A stretch of DNA of 64,000 bases from Puffinus mauretanicus (lineage: Eukaryota; Chordata; Aves; Procellariiformes; Procellariidae). This document shows, piece after piece, positions 1-12,053 of this stretch (position 1 is the stretch's first letter; every line of letters begins with the position of its first letter). A program made the translations under genes and the position numbers. The notes below the pieces were generated by a model. That model made no database searches. It was given only the letters and a program-made list of their open reading frames with translations, and had not been told where the DNA came from. The stretch covers positions 62,001 through 126,000 of the forward strand of contig JAJKFH010004053.1 of NCBI GenBank assembly GCA_023333565.1, in the 5' to 3' direction.

Positions 1-194
1 GCGTTTATGGCTGGCAGAGTAACAACCATGGATGCCACTTCGCAATGAGAATAACTTGACATGCTCTTTTTCACTATAGTATTTTTTGATTCAAATATCT
101 TTTATTTTATTCTGACCAGTAAGAAAGGTAGTGTAGGACAAAACAAATTCTGATGTTTAAATGGATATGCAAGAGGCAAGCACAATTATTAATG

Positions 195-276
195 TATGAT
201 ATATTTATGTAATTATTTCTATATGATATTTTTATGTAATTATTCATATGTGATATATTCATATATAATTATTTAT
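195..276. repeat. Short AT-rich tandem repeat, about 3 copies of a 27-bp unit
   Basis: Copies begin at 195, 222 and 249. The first two share TATGATAT and TTATGTAATTATT with a few substitutions; the third is more diverged. The array abuts the 5' end of the CR1 fragment at 283. Confidence 0.6.
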
Positions 277-282
277 TATGAG

Positions 283-1578
283 TGTGGTAGGTGTCTGCTA
301 CAGACCACCTGATCAAGAAAGCCTTCTCTAGACAGCTGAAGGAAGCCTTAAGATTGGAGGCCTTGCTAATCACAGGCAATTTCCGTCACTTCATTATCTG
401 CTGGAAGATCAGGATAGCTCAATGCAAGTAATCTAGCAGATTCTTCCCACATCTCTCAAGCCCTTGAACCTCAAGACAGGGACTGAGGGAATGAAATCCC
501 TCCCATTGGAGGAGAAGATCAGGTTCAAAATCATCTGAGGAACCTGAACATACATAAGTCCATGGGACCTGATGAAATGCCTCTCAGAGTCCTGAGGAAA
601 CTGTCAGACGTAGTTGCCAAGTCACTCTCACTCATATTTGAAAAGTCATGGCATCAGGTGAAGTCCCCAGTGACTGGAAGAAGGGAAACATCACACCCAG
701 TTTTAAAAAGGGTAAAAAGGAGGACCCTGGGAACTACTGACCAGTCAGCCTCACCTCTGTGCCTGGTAAGATCATGGAACAGATCCTCTTGGAAGATAAT
801 GTCAAAGCATATGGAAGACTGGGAGGTTAGAGAGACAGCCCACGTGGCTTCACCAAATGCAAATTGTGCCCGGGTAATCTAGTGGCCTTCTATGATGGAG
901 TGGACAAGGGAAGAGCTACGGATGTCATCTACCTTGACTTCTGTAAGGCCTTTAATATGGTCCCTCACAACATTCTTGCCACTAAATTGGAGAGATGGGT
1001 TTGATGGATGGACTGTTAGATGGAAGAGGAATTGGCTAGATGGCCATGACCAAAGAGTTATAGTCAATGGCTCAATGTCCAAATTGAAACCAGTAATGAG
1101 TGGTGTCCCTCAAGGGTCTGTACTGGGACCAATACAATTTAATATCTTCATCAATGATGTATACAGTGGGATTGAATGCATCCTCAGCAAGTTTGCAGAT
1201 GACACTAAGCTGAGTGGTACACTTGACAAACTTGAGGGAAGAGATGCCATCCAGGGGACCTTGACATGCTTGAGGAGCATGCCCATGTGAACCTCATAAA
1301 GTTCAACAAGGCCAAGTGCAAGGTCCTGCACCTGGGTTGGAGAAATCTCCGATAACAATACAGACATGGGGAATGAATGTATTGAGAGCAACCCTGGGGA
1401 GAAGGACTTGGGGATACTGGTGGAATAAAAATTAGATATCTCCATCCTTGGAGATTTTCAAAACTCTGTGGGTCACAGCCCTGAGCAACCTGCTGTAATA
1501 GGACTGCTCTGGGCAGGACTTTGGGCTAGTTGACCTCTGGAGGCCCTTACAGCATACATGATTCCATGAGTCTATGAT
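283..1578 (+). mobile_element. CR1 LINE, decayed and internally deleted, with 3' end
   Basis: Conceptual translation in several frames gives CR1 ORF2 landmarks in order. The CYRPP motif at the end of the endonuclease region is near 296. A KSMGPDEMPLRVLRKLSDV-like start of the reverse transcriptase follows near 555. [10 protein letters not shown] lies near 1103 and the FADDTKL catalytic-region motif near 1193. The non-coding 3' end finishes near 1578 with degenerate ATTCTATG-like copies. Frameshifts and stops break the frame, so it is inactive. Sequence is missing between CYRPP and the RT start, and between the RT C-terminal part (about 1430) and the 3' tail. It is a full LINE remnant rather than a gene, so the open frames at 562-882 and 892-1290 belong to it. 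Confidence 0.93.
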
Positions 1579-4500
1579 ACAACCGGTGTACAAGGTATCT
1601 TGTAGTCAATAGGCTTTGATTTCTTGTGCGATTTTGAAGAGGTTGGGATACAACTGTGTAACTGTCCATTCTGTGGAATATGTTATTTCTAAGTGCATGT
1701 CTTTGCTGTTTTTAAAGCTTATACATTTCAAAGCGTAGAAACAATTCCATAGAGTAGCTGGAACACCTAGCATGACCATAGATCACCTACAGCTGCAAAA
1801 TTTGAAAAACGACCAAGTTGGCTTTGTCATGTGTCAGTCCCCTTCATCATATTAATGGCTATTAAATCATAGCATGTAGCTTCACCTATCAGGAAATAAC
1901 AGCAAAATAAGTGATCCATGCACAGATTAGTGCCAGCCATTTTGTTTCAGAATTTTGAAACCTGGCATATGTGTTATAGTTCTGCTTTGCATTCTTTCTG
2001 CTTACTGATTAGAAAAGTAAAGGAGTGTGTTTCCTTGCTTTTTTTCAATCATTTAGCTCAGCTTTAGCTTTTCTCTCTGAGATCTCCAGGAAAAAAAAAT
2101 CAGTGTGCAAATGCTGTGGCAGCTGTGAAGAGATGAGATTCCACGTTGTGCCTCCACCGGTGAAAAGGGAGATAAAATACAGCAATACATTTTTGTACTC
2201 AGGGGGCCAATCTGCACAAGCTCACTAGCCAGCTAGCTTGTGTGGTTTTGTTTCTAATGAGCCATATGCCTATTGGAGTGTATTTGGAGGCATGGGTTTA
2301 GGTAGGGTTAATCTGATGGATAAGAATGGGTAGGGAACAAAAGGCACAAATCTGTAAAAAATTGGACTTACTCATTTCACAGCTCAGGGAGGAATGTGTT
2401 TTTTGATGGCTGTAAGCATTAATCATGTGAAAGATCCCTCTTACTCTCTCAGTCAGTGCTTCTGAAATGCTGCCGTCTCTGGACACAGTGCAAATTTCCT
2501 TTGTGGTGATGTGGTCTTCCTTGTTCTTGTTCCCTTGATTGTAATTCTTCTTCCAGCAGACAAAAAAGACCTCTTTCATCTGTGAAAGACATCTGTGAAA
2601 GAACTTGAAGGCCAGGACTGCTTCTCTCTGACAGCTAGTTATCTTCTGTACATAGTCTCTTCTGTATCCCACCAGTCTTGCTTAGTTGTTCTTAGCATGT
2701 ATCTTCCCATTTTCAATTGGTGGGAGTCTCTCTTGCTATTTTCTGAATGTCAATATTCAGTGATTGTTAGTGTGTCTTTTGACATAGTTGGCCTTTTTTT
2801 CAGGCACCCCTGTTTTTTCAAATTTTTTGAGCTTGGCTTCTTGTTTAACAGAGCAGGGAACATAATATAGAAGGCAAACTGAAAAAAAAATCCATAATGT
2901 ATTTACCTTATGTAAATAAGGTAATAAATATATATGTATACAAATATATTATTATAATAATATAATTAATATAAGTATATTATTAAGTAATACATATATT
3001 ATGTATATAATATAAAAATCTCAGCATTGAAATTGTTATCAAGAAAAAGAGTATGTGAGAAATAATAGTTTTGCCAGTGTTGTGTGTGTGAATTTGAGTT
3101 AAACTTTCAATAGTGCCTGTTTTCTTTACATTCCAGTGAGATGTATATCTGTAGATGATGCATATATCTTAGAAGAATTCACCATATATTAATAAGATGT
3201 AATAGATCACAGTCTTAAGTGATCGGGCCAACTTATGCTGTTTACAACTGAAAGAACATGGTTAGTGTTCAAAAAGTTCAGGCAAAGCTTTGCATAAGTG
3301 GATACTTGCAAGTGCTATGCTTTGCAGCAGGCTGGCAATTTTGGAACATTTCCCTGTAGTCGATTGCTGTAATTATGATAATTGCCATTACCTAATCAAA
3401 GAATGGACTGACACTCATTTGTGCTAGACTTCGTCTGAATCTTTTGTCTAGTCTGTCTCTTTCATTTGATTGGATAGTGAGCTGCATATAGACCCGTGAC
3501 ACATCCACACCTTGGATGGATGGTATGTGCTTGTGGAGTCTAGAGAGGGAATACATTCTTGTCAATGCTAGATGGAGAAACTGCATACACTTAAGCAGTA
3601 AATCCCGATAGTCGGAGGTTTGCGGTAAAATTTCTTTAGTTTCTGCTGAAGGATGCCTAACAAACATTAAATATACTTGCTGTTTTGAAATACCAAAATA
3701 ATTTGTAAGGAGGTAGAACGTAAGCTATTCGTTCCAGTCAGAAAATATATAACCAATTAAAATTAATAATAATTTTAAAAGCAGATTAGATTTTTGCTGC
3801 TCTGAGCTGTCATCCTATTTTGGTTCACTTAAAAAATGATGTCTGACCTGAAGTCAGGATTTATCAATGTCTTGAGTACTTGCAGAGGTACGGGAATGAT
3901 TCACACTGCCGAAAAAATTATTCATTGAAATATACAAGGGTAATTGTATGAAGGAATGTTTATGTAATGCATACAACACGAGAGTTAGATGCAGGTTCAT
4001 TTTACATTTGTGGAAGCATAACAGCTATTTAAAATGAAAGTACCTTTAAGTACCTTCTCTCTCATAGATTTGGTATAACAAGTTTTTGTACTTTGATCAT
4101 AGTAACAGGAGACATTCCAAAAGAATCTCTGCTGGGGAAAAAGAAGCAATTGAGGTGTGTGTACATGTTTATGTGTGAGAGCTGGTTAGATTTCACAGCT
4201 TGTTGACTAGAACAAATACCTGATAAAAAGTCATGAAGTTGTACATTGCAGCAAAAAGTGAGGTGAAGGCCTGTATTGTCCAAAATTTTTACTCCTCCCC
4301 ATAATAAATGTATGTATATTGAAACATTACTGCATGAGTCAGCTTGCATTTGGAAATGCAGAACTGACTGGTGTGTGCACAACAGAGCATTTTTGTCTAC
4401 CTGTACAGCTGCCTATAGGGGGGAAACCCAAAGTCAAGTCATCGTGTTAAATATATGCTAGCTATTGTAAACACGGTAGAATATTCTGGGTGAGGTTAAT

Positions 4501-5773
4501 CTCTTGACTTTATCTAGACATCAAAATGTGAGATACTTCAGCCTTTGTTTTTAGTGGAATGATAGTACCTCTAAACTGCAGGCAATTTTCCCATTTCTTC
4601 TATATTTCTATGTTACTATAAGATCAATTGTCATTGTTCATACTTTTTCTTACTGTCCTTAAAGAGAATGACTATCATGCTAACCTTTAGATGCCTGCAT
4701 TTGGGTTCTATGAATCCCACCAGTTTATGAAATTATCTACCCCAACTGTAATGTTTTATTACAGTACAAATAAAATGAATAGAAGTCTGCGTGGACTGGA
4801 ACAAAGAACCTCTGCTGTTGATATGCAGATGTGAGTCCTTTTTCTGAGTATATTGTTGTAGTTTATGGAATGTTTTGAGCTGCCTTAGCAGTGACATCTA
4901 GATTAGTAAATGAAATAGTGCTATGGATCATCCCCAGGCACTGCAGCTTGCTTGCCTGTAATGTCAGGTTGTTAGAACAGTCACTGGCCCACTTTTGCCC
5001 TGTGCCAGCTAGTATTCTTTCCAAACAATTCCTGCTTATAGTTCAGGAATTAGCGTGGGCTAGTGACTGGTCCCAGTAGGCAGTCTGGATGAGGCCACCT
5101 TCATGAAAGACAGCTTGCTAGTACGGATGCCAGTTCTTCCGCGCCAATTGGCCTCAGTGCCAGGGAACAGTCCCAATCCCATTTAATTGACTAGTAAAGA
5201 GGCATCTATCAAATACTGTACTGTTGTTATAGTAATGAAGATTGACCTTCTTTCTGCACTGATTGGTGTGGTATCTATGTAGCCCACAGGAAAAGATGCA
5301 AGAAGGAAAAGAGTTTCCAGCACACCTTGCCAAGGACCCATTGCCTACTCTGGAGCTGTTACCTGCTCTGTGCCTTCTCCAAGACAGCAGCTTGTGTAAA
5401 ATAAATGAATCAGTGCTGTCCCAAAATTGATTTTGTAAGCGTGACAGAAGATTAATAGATTTCCAGGTTGACTAAGTAGTTTGATTTCTTCCTTCTTTTG
5501 TGCTTCTTTTATGAAAATTTTTACTTAAAAATACCTTAAAGGGTCTGAAAATTCAAATGGAAGCAATTTTTTAAGCTGAACACTGTTAAGAATGTGAATA
5601 CCATGTGAATACCATGACACATTGTTTTCCAGAACTTGCCTTTTGGAAAGCAAGCCTGGATTTCATGGCATAATTTTAGAAGTCCAACTTTCCATGGTAC
5701 AAAAATGAAACCCCACCCTTTTTCTTAACTGGATTTAGACCTGACCAGGTTCTAACCTAATAAATGCTTACTT
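1579..5773. other. Intronic sequence without recognised genes
   Basis: The sequence is AT-rich and appears unique. It contains a very AT-rich block at about 2880-3020 that includes a 9-bp-stem hairpin at 2903-2924. The longest open frames (2298-2672 on the minus strand, for example) show no known domain. Confidence 0.6.
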
Positions 5774-5972
5774 AGAATCATAGAATGATAGAATCATTAA
5801 GGTTGGAAAAGACCTCTAAGATCATCGAGTCCAACCGTCAACCCAACACCACCATGCCCACTAAACCATGTCCCTAAGCGCCTCATCTACACGTCTTTTA
5901 AATGCCTCCAGGGATGGTGACTCAACCACTTCCCTGGGCAGCCTGTTCCAAGACCTGACCACTACTTGCTTA
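5774..5972 (-). mobile_element. CR1 LINE 3' fragment
   Basis: The plus strand begins with copies of AGAATCATAG, the reverse complement of the CR1 3' terminal repeat. It continues with GGTTGGAAAAGACCTCTAAG and the 3' UTR-proximal sequence, and stops in CTGGGCAGCCTGTTCCA-type sequence. It is about 200 bp, strongly 5'-truncated. It matches the fragment at 28327-28692 more closely than the other CR1 copies here, so those two appear to be one subfamily. Confidence 0.93.
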
Positions 5973-8900
5973 CCTGTCTCATAATTTCTTGTTTGAGGAG
6001 TTCGTTATTTCTTTTCAAGTATTTTGCTATGTCATATTTATGGTGCAGAAAGAGTTATTCCACTCCCATGGTAACTGCATTTCAATAGAGTGTGTTTGAA
6101 GCATATAGGTACAAAGATTAAAAACTTCTTTAAATTCTGTAATGGAGAAAGCTATTAAAAGCTAAGCAAACTTTCTTTTTCTACTAGGCAAAAATAATCT
6201 TGCATGTTTTATATCAATAATTATGTTCTGCTTTAGTTAAATTCTAAAGTGCTGTTTGCCAACTTTGGATGAAGCACTGACTGATACATTAGAGATGCAG
6301 GTATTTGTAAGAGTCAGAACACTATAAATGTAATTTATTAAGTCAGTGAATCTCATTTTCAAAGTATGTAGGCTTTCCTATCAGGAACAAAGGTCCATTT
6401 TTTTTTTAGCAAAGTAACTTTAAGAAGTTAATACATTTAGCAAATGCTGCATTTAAATCAACATGATCTTGATATTTAAACTGAACTTTTACTGCTGTTT
6501 GAGGTTGCATATTTGGTGCGAAGGTGCACAGTGATCAATGATACGATTTATAAGGAAAAAACCGGAGTATCTTGCAAAAACATGTAACATTTGATTAATT
6601 TTTTTTCTGAGGAAACTAAAAAGGAAATGTTATAGTTGCTGTTAAGTAAAAATGTCTTTAAAAAGTTGTTCTTTACAAAATTAGTTCTTTAGTGTTTTAA
6701 AGGTCTATCAAACACCTATTGATAAAACTCAGGAACATTTTTTATGTGGACAGTGCTTTTAAAGTATTTTGTTCCCTGTGATTGTATCAACAGTTGCATC
6801 CTTGCTTTGCATAGGAAACTGAAATGATAGCATAAGCTCCGAGAGAGATAAATGTGGAATTGTTTCCCTACTTTTAAGTGCTTCTAGAGAGATTTGTGTG
6901 CTACAAGAACTGAGTACAGACTGGACTAAATATTTTAACTGGAAGCAAGGAACCTGGGGAGAAGTGAGATTGGGTGAAGTATCTAGGCTTCTGAACTCTC
7001 ATTGAGAGTTTTTGCAGTTATCGTTAGTGGAAAGTGGGAAGTATAGTTAGCAACCAGAGCCTAAATACTTTCTGAAATCTTTGTTGGATGTAAGTCTAAA
7101 TATTGATATGAAACCTTGGGAAATAACTCTAAGGTAAAGTTGTTTTCTGCAATTTATGTTTGGAGAAAACTGGTTCAAAGTTCAATGACAGTTCAAAGTC
7201 AAGAAAAATCAGGCTGAAAGCCAGTCTTCATGCTGAGAAATTCCTAACAAAGTCGTCTTCCAAGACAAAATCTTTGTCCCAGAATTTGCGGATCTCTTTC
7301 TGAGATAGTGTTTCACAAAGAGGAACTAGAAATTGCTGTAATACATTATGTCATTTTTGTTTCCTGAATACCATTAATGCATTTCTTTTACAGGAACTGC
7401 TGCAATTTTTTTAAGTAATAGGCCCATGGGTTCAAATATTCTGCCCTTTCCTTGCCATCTTCATTTGTCCAGTGCTCAAAAAACTTTCAGCAGACAGCTT
7501 TGTCAGTTCTGTTAGGAAAATTATTTTATGGCACACTTGAAGTCTGATATTTGTCTTTGTCTGTGTTCTCTTTAATTTGTCATCTAAATCACACTTCAGA
7601 AAGCCAATAAAGCAAGACATGACCCAAAAAACTAAGTACTTCTGATTAAATCATAATTTCTGTGAAATTTACTGGAATTTCAGCTCTCCAGTTCTAAAAT
7701 TGAAAGATTAGTGTTGGGTAAAACCAAACAAAACAACTATCTAATGATTATAGAGGTTTAAAGAAAGACAGATAAATACCAGATCCAAGAAACTGCTGTC
7801 ATAAAAATATTAACACTTGCTGAATCTGCTCTCTCTGAGACATGGGGGAAGAGAAGGGCAGACAAAAGAGATACCAAACATTAATGGTTTTATTTTAAGC
7901 TTTGGGTTTTTTGTTTGTTTATTTGGTTTTTTATTTGTTTGTTTTGTTTGTTTGTTTGTTTGTGGTTTTTGTTGTTGTTGTTGTTGTTGTTTTTCTCATG
8001 GGTCATAGTCATGGTTTTAAAGCCCAAGTATCTGAAGACATGCTGTTCCTAATTTTTTATGAAGTGCAATATGTATACACTTTCTTTCATGTATTTGTAC
8101 TATAATAAATAATTACTATCTACTTTACTTACTCATTATAAATCAGTCATTGCCTAAATACCTGTTTCAAAATCACACCACTTTAACAATGAGTGTTTTT
8201 GGAAAGTTGCATGACAGAGAACTGAACATGAACCTCTATGCATCTAGTGGGGTCCCTTTCTCTACCAGTTTACTCATGAACCTTTTAACTCCATTTTCTG
8301 CCTCCTTTATGCAGGCCAACTTTGGAACTATGTGTTTGGAGTTAATTTATACTATTGTTTGCTTGCTATACATGCCTTTCTTCTCTTGTGAAAGGTGTCC
8401 ATTTTGTAACTATGCCAGTACTGTGTATGTTTATAAGGCTGTTGAACATACATACGCAAAAAATTCCTTCTTTCTAAGTGGGTTGTGAACCCAGCCTATT
8501 ATTTTCTGCTAGGGACTTGTTTCCAAACATAAGGCAATGATTAAGAATAGACATTGAAGAGAAACCTGGAACATAACACCTTGTTTCAAATTTAGAGATT
8601 TCTCTTCTTAAATGACCTTTGGACTCATTTGCAGTGTGTGAAAGTGGCAACCTTACCACACCTAACAACTTACAAACAGTGCAACTTATTGTTATTGCCA
8701 GTAGATGGCATTCTTTATATTAACTAAATAATTAACAGTTTGAAACTTTTTTGTCAGGTTTTTTGCGGGGGAGGGAGGTTGATAGACATTTGCTTTTCAG
8801 AGTATTCATGGAAATCATGCATATGTGCTATTTTGAAATGTTTTGTCAAAATTCCTTATTTCAATTCAACAAAACAATCTTACTTTTTTTCAAAATGAAA

Positions 8901-11009
8901 CTCATTTCAGATTCATGCAATGATGCAATTCAACAGATTTAGAAATTTTCACTTTTATCTGGGGTGAGGAAGAGGAAAGGATTTTTCTTTTCCTCTTTTG
9001 GAAGATAAAACAGAATATTTAATGGAGAGCTTAGAGTTTAGTATTGCTGCTTTCATTCAAGAAAACTTCTTTAAGAGATATTTTTTCTGCCTTATTGCTT
9101 ACTGTTTGCAACACCTACAGACAATAGACACAACCATTTTTTCTGTAGCAGATCTGTAATCACCTGTGGCAGAGCTGGGGGAATAACCCAGCAATTTGAG
9201 TCCAGGTGTAATTTATAGCAAAGTAAGGTTTTTTTGTTTTTTTTTTTTTCCTCTTTTAAATGCTTAATCCAAAGCCCACTAAAGTTAACAAGGAGATGTA
9301 TATTGGCAACAGAACTTTTTTGACCTGTTTCAATGGATACTGAAATGAGAGGGCTGCTCACAAAGTAAGATACTTTAATGGAAGCTAATCAGAAGATTTT
9401 TAGTGCATTAGTCGTATTGGAATCCATGACCTTTGCAATGATGAATGAGCAACCGAAATGTAGAAGATATTTCAAGATCCACTGCATTTCAAAATGTATT
9501 GCATATTCTACTGCATAATCCAGATATTGATCCTTGTGGCTTTTGAGTATGCTGAATGTTTATTTCACAGGCACCAACCAGGAGGTAGGAGCCAGACACC
9601 CCTGAGGGTGGGTGCACTAGAAGTCTAATGTCCCCAGCTGGGACACTGGAATACTGTACACTTAGTTCAATTTGCTATCGCATGCCAACTGAGTCCATCA
9701 CTTTGTGCCTGTACAAACCCACCATTTATCCAGATGTGAGCTAGAGGTGAATGTGAGCAGCAGTCTCTCAGATTCTGGGCAAATGATCCTTCTCTGGTTG
9801 GAGGAGGTACTGCCAAATGTGGAACACTTTCCAGACACAACTATTGGTGATGATGAATATATATCTACTAAGTAGTGGATTCATATCAGCAATGGCTTTG
9901 TTTCTAAACCTAGCCTTTGAATGGCAGTGATTTTCAGTCCTTTATAGTGCATAGTAGTGTCAAACTGAAGAACTAAGTTGGAAGACCCTCTGTCCCAGTA
10001 GGTCAACTGACCTACATAGGCTTACACCCTGTAGCATTGAAGAAAAAAAATAGAATTTTACCTTACTGCACATTTTTGCTTACTGGAAAAAAATCTTCTA
10101 TTACCTCCAGGACCATCAGAAGTCCTGTATGCAGTGACCTGGTTGCAGTGTCACAGTGGTGATTCTTGTCACGACACTGTGGCTAGAGGACCAAGTTGAG
10201 AGCCAGGGAAGAACAAAGGTGTTTAATTATGTTTATGATTATGGACAAAATGCCTGTGGAAGGATATTAAGGTCATCAGAAATGCTCTGCTACCCAGAGG
10301 TTATTCCATTTACCCAATCTTCATTGGAAATGTTCACAACGCTGCTTACTTAGGGAAGATGCTGCCACATGAATTTGTCCCAAATACTACCTTGCTACAG
10401 AAGGCATTGCATTAATTTTATGTAGCTTGAGGAGTAAGATATTTATCCCTCACTGCACAGAGGTTCAGATTTTTATGCAGAACACACACCGAAGCATATT
10501 TGAAGAGCAGCTCAAAGTGTCTCCCACCCTTTTAAGTTTCATATAAGCTTTAAGTGGACTCTGAAAGTGAAAGGAATTAATAGAAACCAGAAATATCACA
10601 AACATATACAGACTTATGTTTTTATGTATGTAACGGCATACTGGAATTGTGTTTGCTGCTTAGATGTTAGATTAAACTGTAGGTGAACTTTAATCATTGT
10701 TGTGATTAGTAAATTTGATTTAGTTGTCCTTAATCTATGCTTTTATCAAAAAGTGCAAGCTATTAATCTGTTTTATCATTATTTAAATGATAATTAACTT
10801 GAGCTGGCATGCAAATGTTATAAATTCTGGGTCTTTTCATGCAAATTTTTACTTCTACTTACATTTCTTTGGACTTGTACCCAAATGAATAATAGTTTGG
10901 TTTTATTAGTTTCAGCATGTTTTAATACTTAAAACCTGTTACCATAAACAAGAAATATGCTGATCTTTTCTCACTCTTCTGGATGTAGAAAGAATGGGGT
11001 AGTTAGTCT
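5973..11009. other. Intronic sequence without recognised genes
   Basis: Apart from the GTTT/GTT microsatellite at 7905-7995 I see no interspersed repeat or coding exon. Open frames of 60-112 codons have no recognisable domain. Confidence 0.6.
7905..7995. repeat. (GTTT)n / (GTT)n simple repeat
   Basis: An imperfect TTTG tetranucleotide run is followed by an uninterrupted GTT trinucleotide run at about 7970-7991. The open frames across it (F/V/L/C-rich) are artefacts of the repeat. Confidence 0.9.
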
Positions 11010-12053
11010 GAACAGCCTTTCTAATTTCCTCTCTGCATGACCTAACGAGAACCCTGTACTATTCTTGGGTTGCCTGCCCCTTCTTCCACAAGTGATAAAC
11101 TCTCCTTTTTTTCCTGAGTCCCAGCCAGAGCTCCCCATTCAGCCAGGCCGGTCGTCTTCCCCGCCCGTTCTTCTTGCTGCACATGGGGACAGCCCGCTCC
11201 TGCGCCTTTAAGACTTCCTTCTTGAAGACCGTCCAGCCTTCCTGGACCCCTTTGCCCTTCAGGACTGTCTCCCAAGGGACCCTCTCGACCAGTGTCCTGA
11301 GCAGGCCAAAGTCCGCCCTCCGGAAGTCCATGGTAGCGGTTTTGCTGGCCCCCCTCCTTACTTCATCAAGTATTGAGAATTCTATCATTTCATGATCGCT
11401 AAGCCCAAGACGGCCTCTGACCACCACATCTCCCACCAGTCCTTCTCTGTGAACAGCAGGTCAGGCGAGGCACCTCCCCTAGCGGGCTCGCTTACCAGCT
11501 GCGTCAGGAAGTTATCCTCCACACACTCCAGGAACCTCCTCGACCGTTTCCTCTCTGCCGTGTGGTACTGCCAGCAGACGTCCAGAACGTTGAAGTCCCC
11601 CACGAGAACAAGGGCTAGCGACTGGGAGACTTCTGCCAGCCTCTTGTAGAATATTTCGTCTGCCTCCTCATCCTGGTTGGGTGGTCTATAACAGACTCCC
11701 AGCAGGATATCTGCCTTGTTGGCCTTCCCCCTCATCCTTACCCACAAGCACTCGATCTCATCATCACTATCATTGAGCTCTAGACAGTCGAAGCCCTCCC
11801 TAACATACAGGGCTACCCCACCGCCTCTCCTTCCTCACCTGTCCCTTCTGAGGAGCTTATAGCCATCCATTCCAGCACTCCAATCGTGAGACTCATCCCA
11901 CTGTGTTTCTGTGATGGCGACTAAGTCATAGCTACCCCGCTGCACAATGGCTTCCAGCTCCTCCTGTTTGCCGCCCATGCTGCGTGCATTGGTGTAGATG
12001 CACTTGAGCTGGGCTACTGATTTCTCCCCCAACATTGGCCACCCCTAGGCTCG
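11010..12053 (-). mobile_element. CR1 LINE fragment covering the ORF2 endonuclease region
   Basis: Read on the minus strand from 12053 down, the translation carries the CR1 ORF2 N-terminal part. It starts with GWPMLGEKSVAQLKC and YTNARSM, then AITETQWDES and GVCYRPPNQDEEADE. GDFN and SDHEMIEFSILDEVRRG follow, then LRKKRRVYHLWKKGQATQE and a further short stretch to about 11010. These are the endonuclease (APE-type) signatures plus the linker towards RT. One stop (TGA in place of an arginine codon, near 11834), a frameshift around 11400-11440 and another stop (TAG) near 11059 break the frame. It is relatively well preserved and GC-rich against its AT-rich surroundings. It lacks the RT domain and the CR1 3' end. 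Confidence 0.95.

Noticed and set aside
562..1290. Open frames with reverse transcriptase motifs as host genes
   Set aside because: They are decayed CR1 ORF2 pieces in shifted frames.
2110..2140. CKCCGSC peptide resembling an ITGBL1 CxCGxC motif
   Set aside because: The surrounding residues lack the rest of an I-EGF repeat and the Cys spacing is wrong, so it is not an upstream exon.
11174..11649. Plus-strand open frames at 11174-11395 and 11392-11649
   Set aside because: They are antisense shadows of the minus-strand CR1 endonuclease region.
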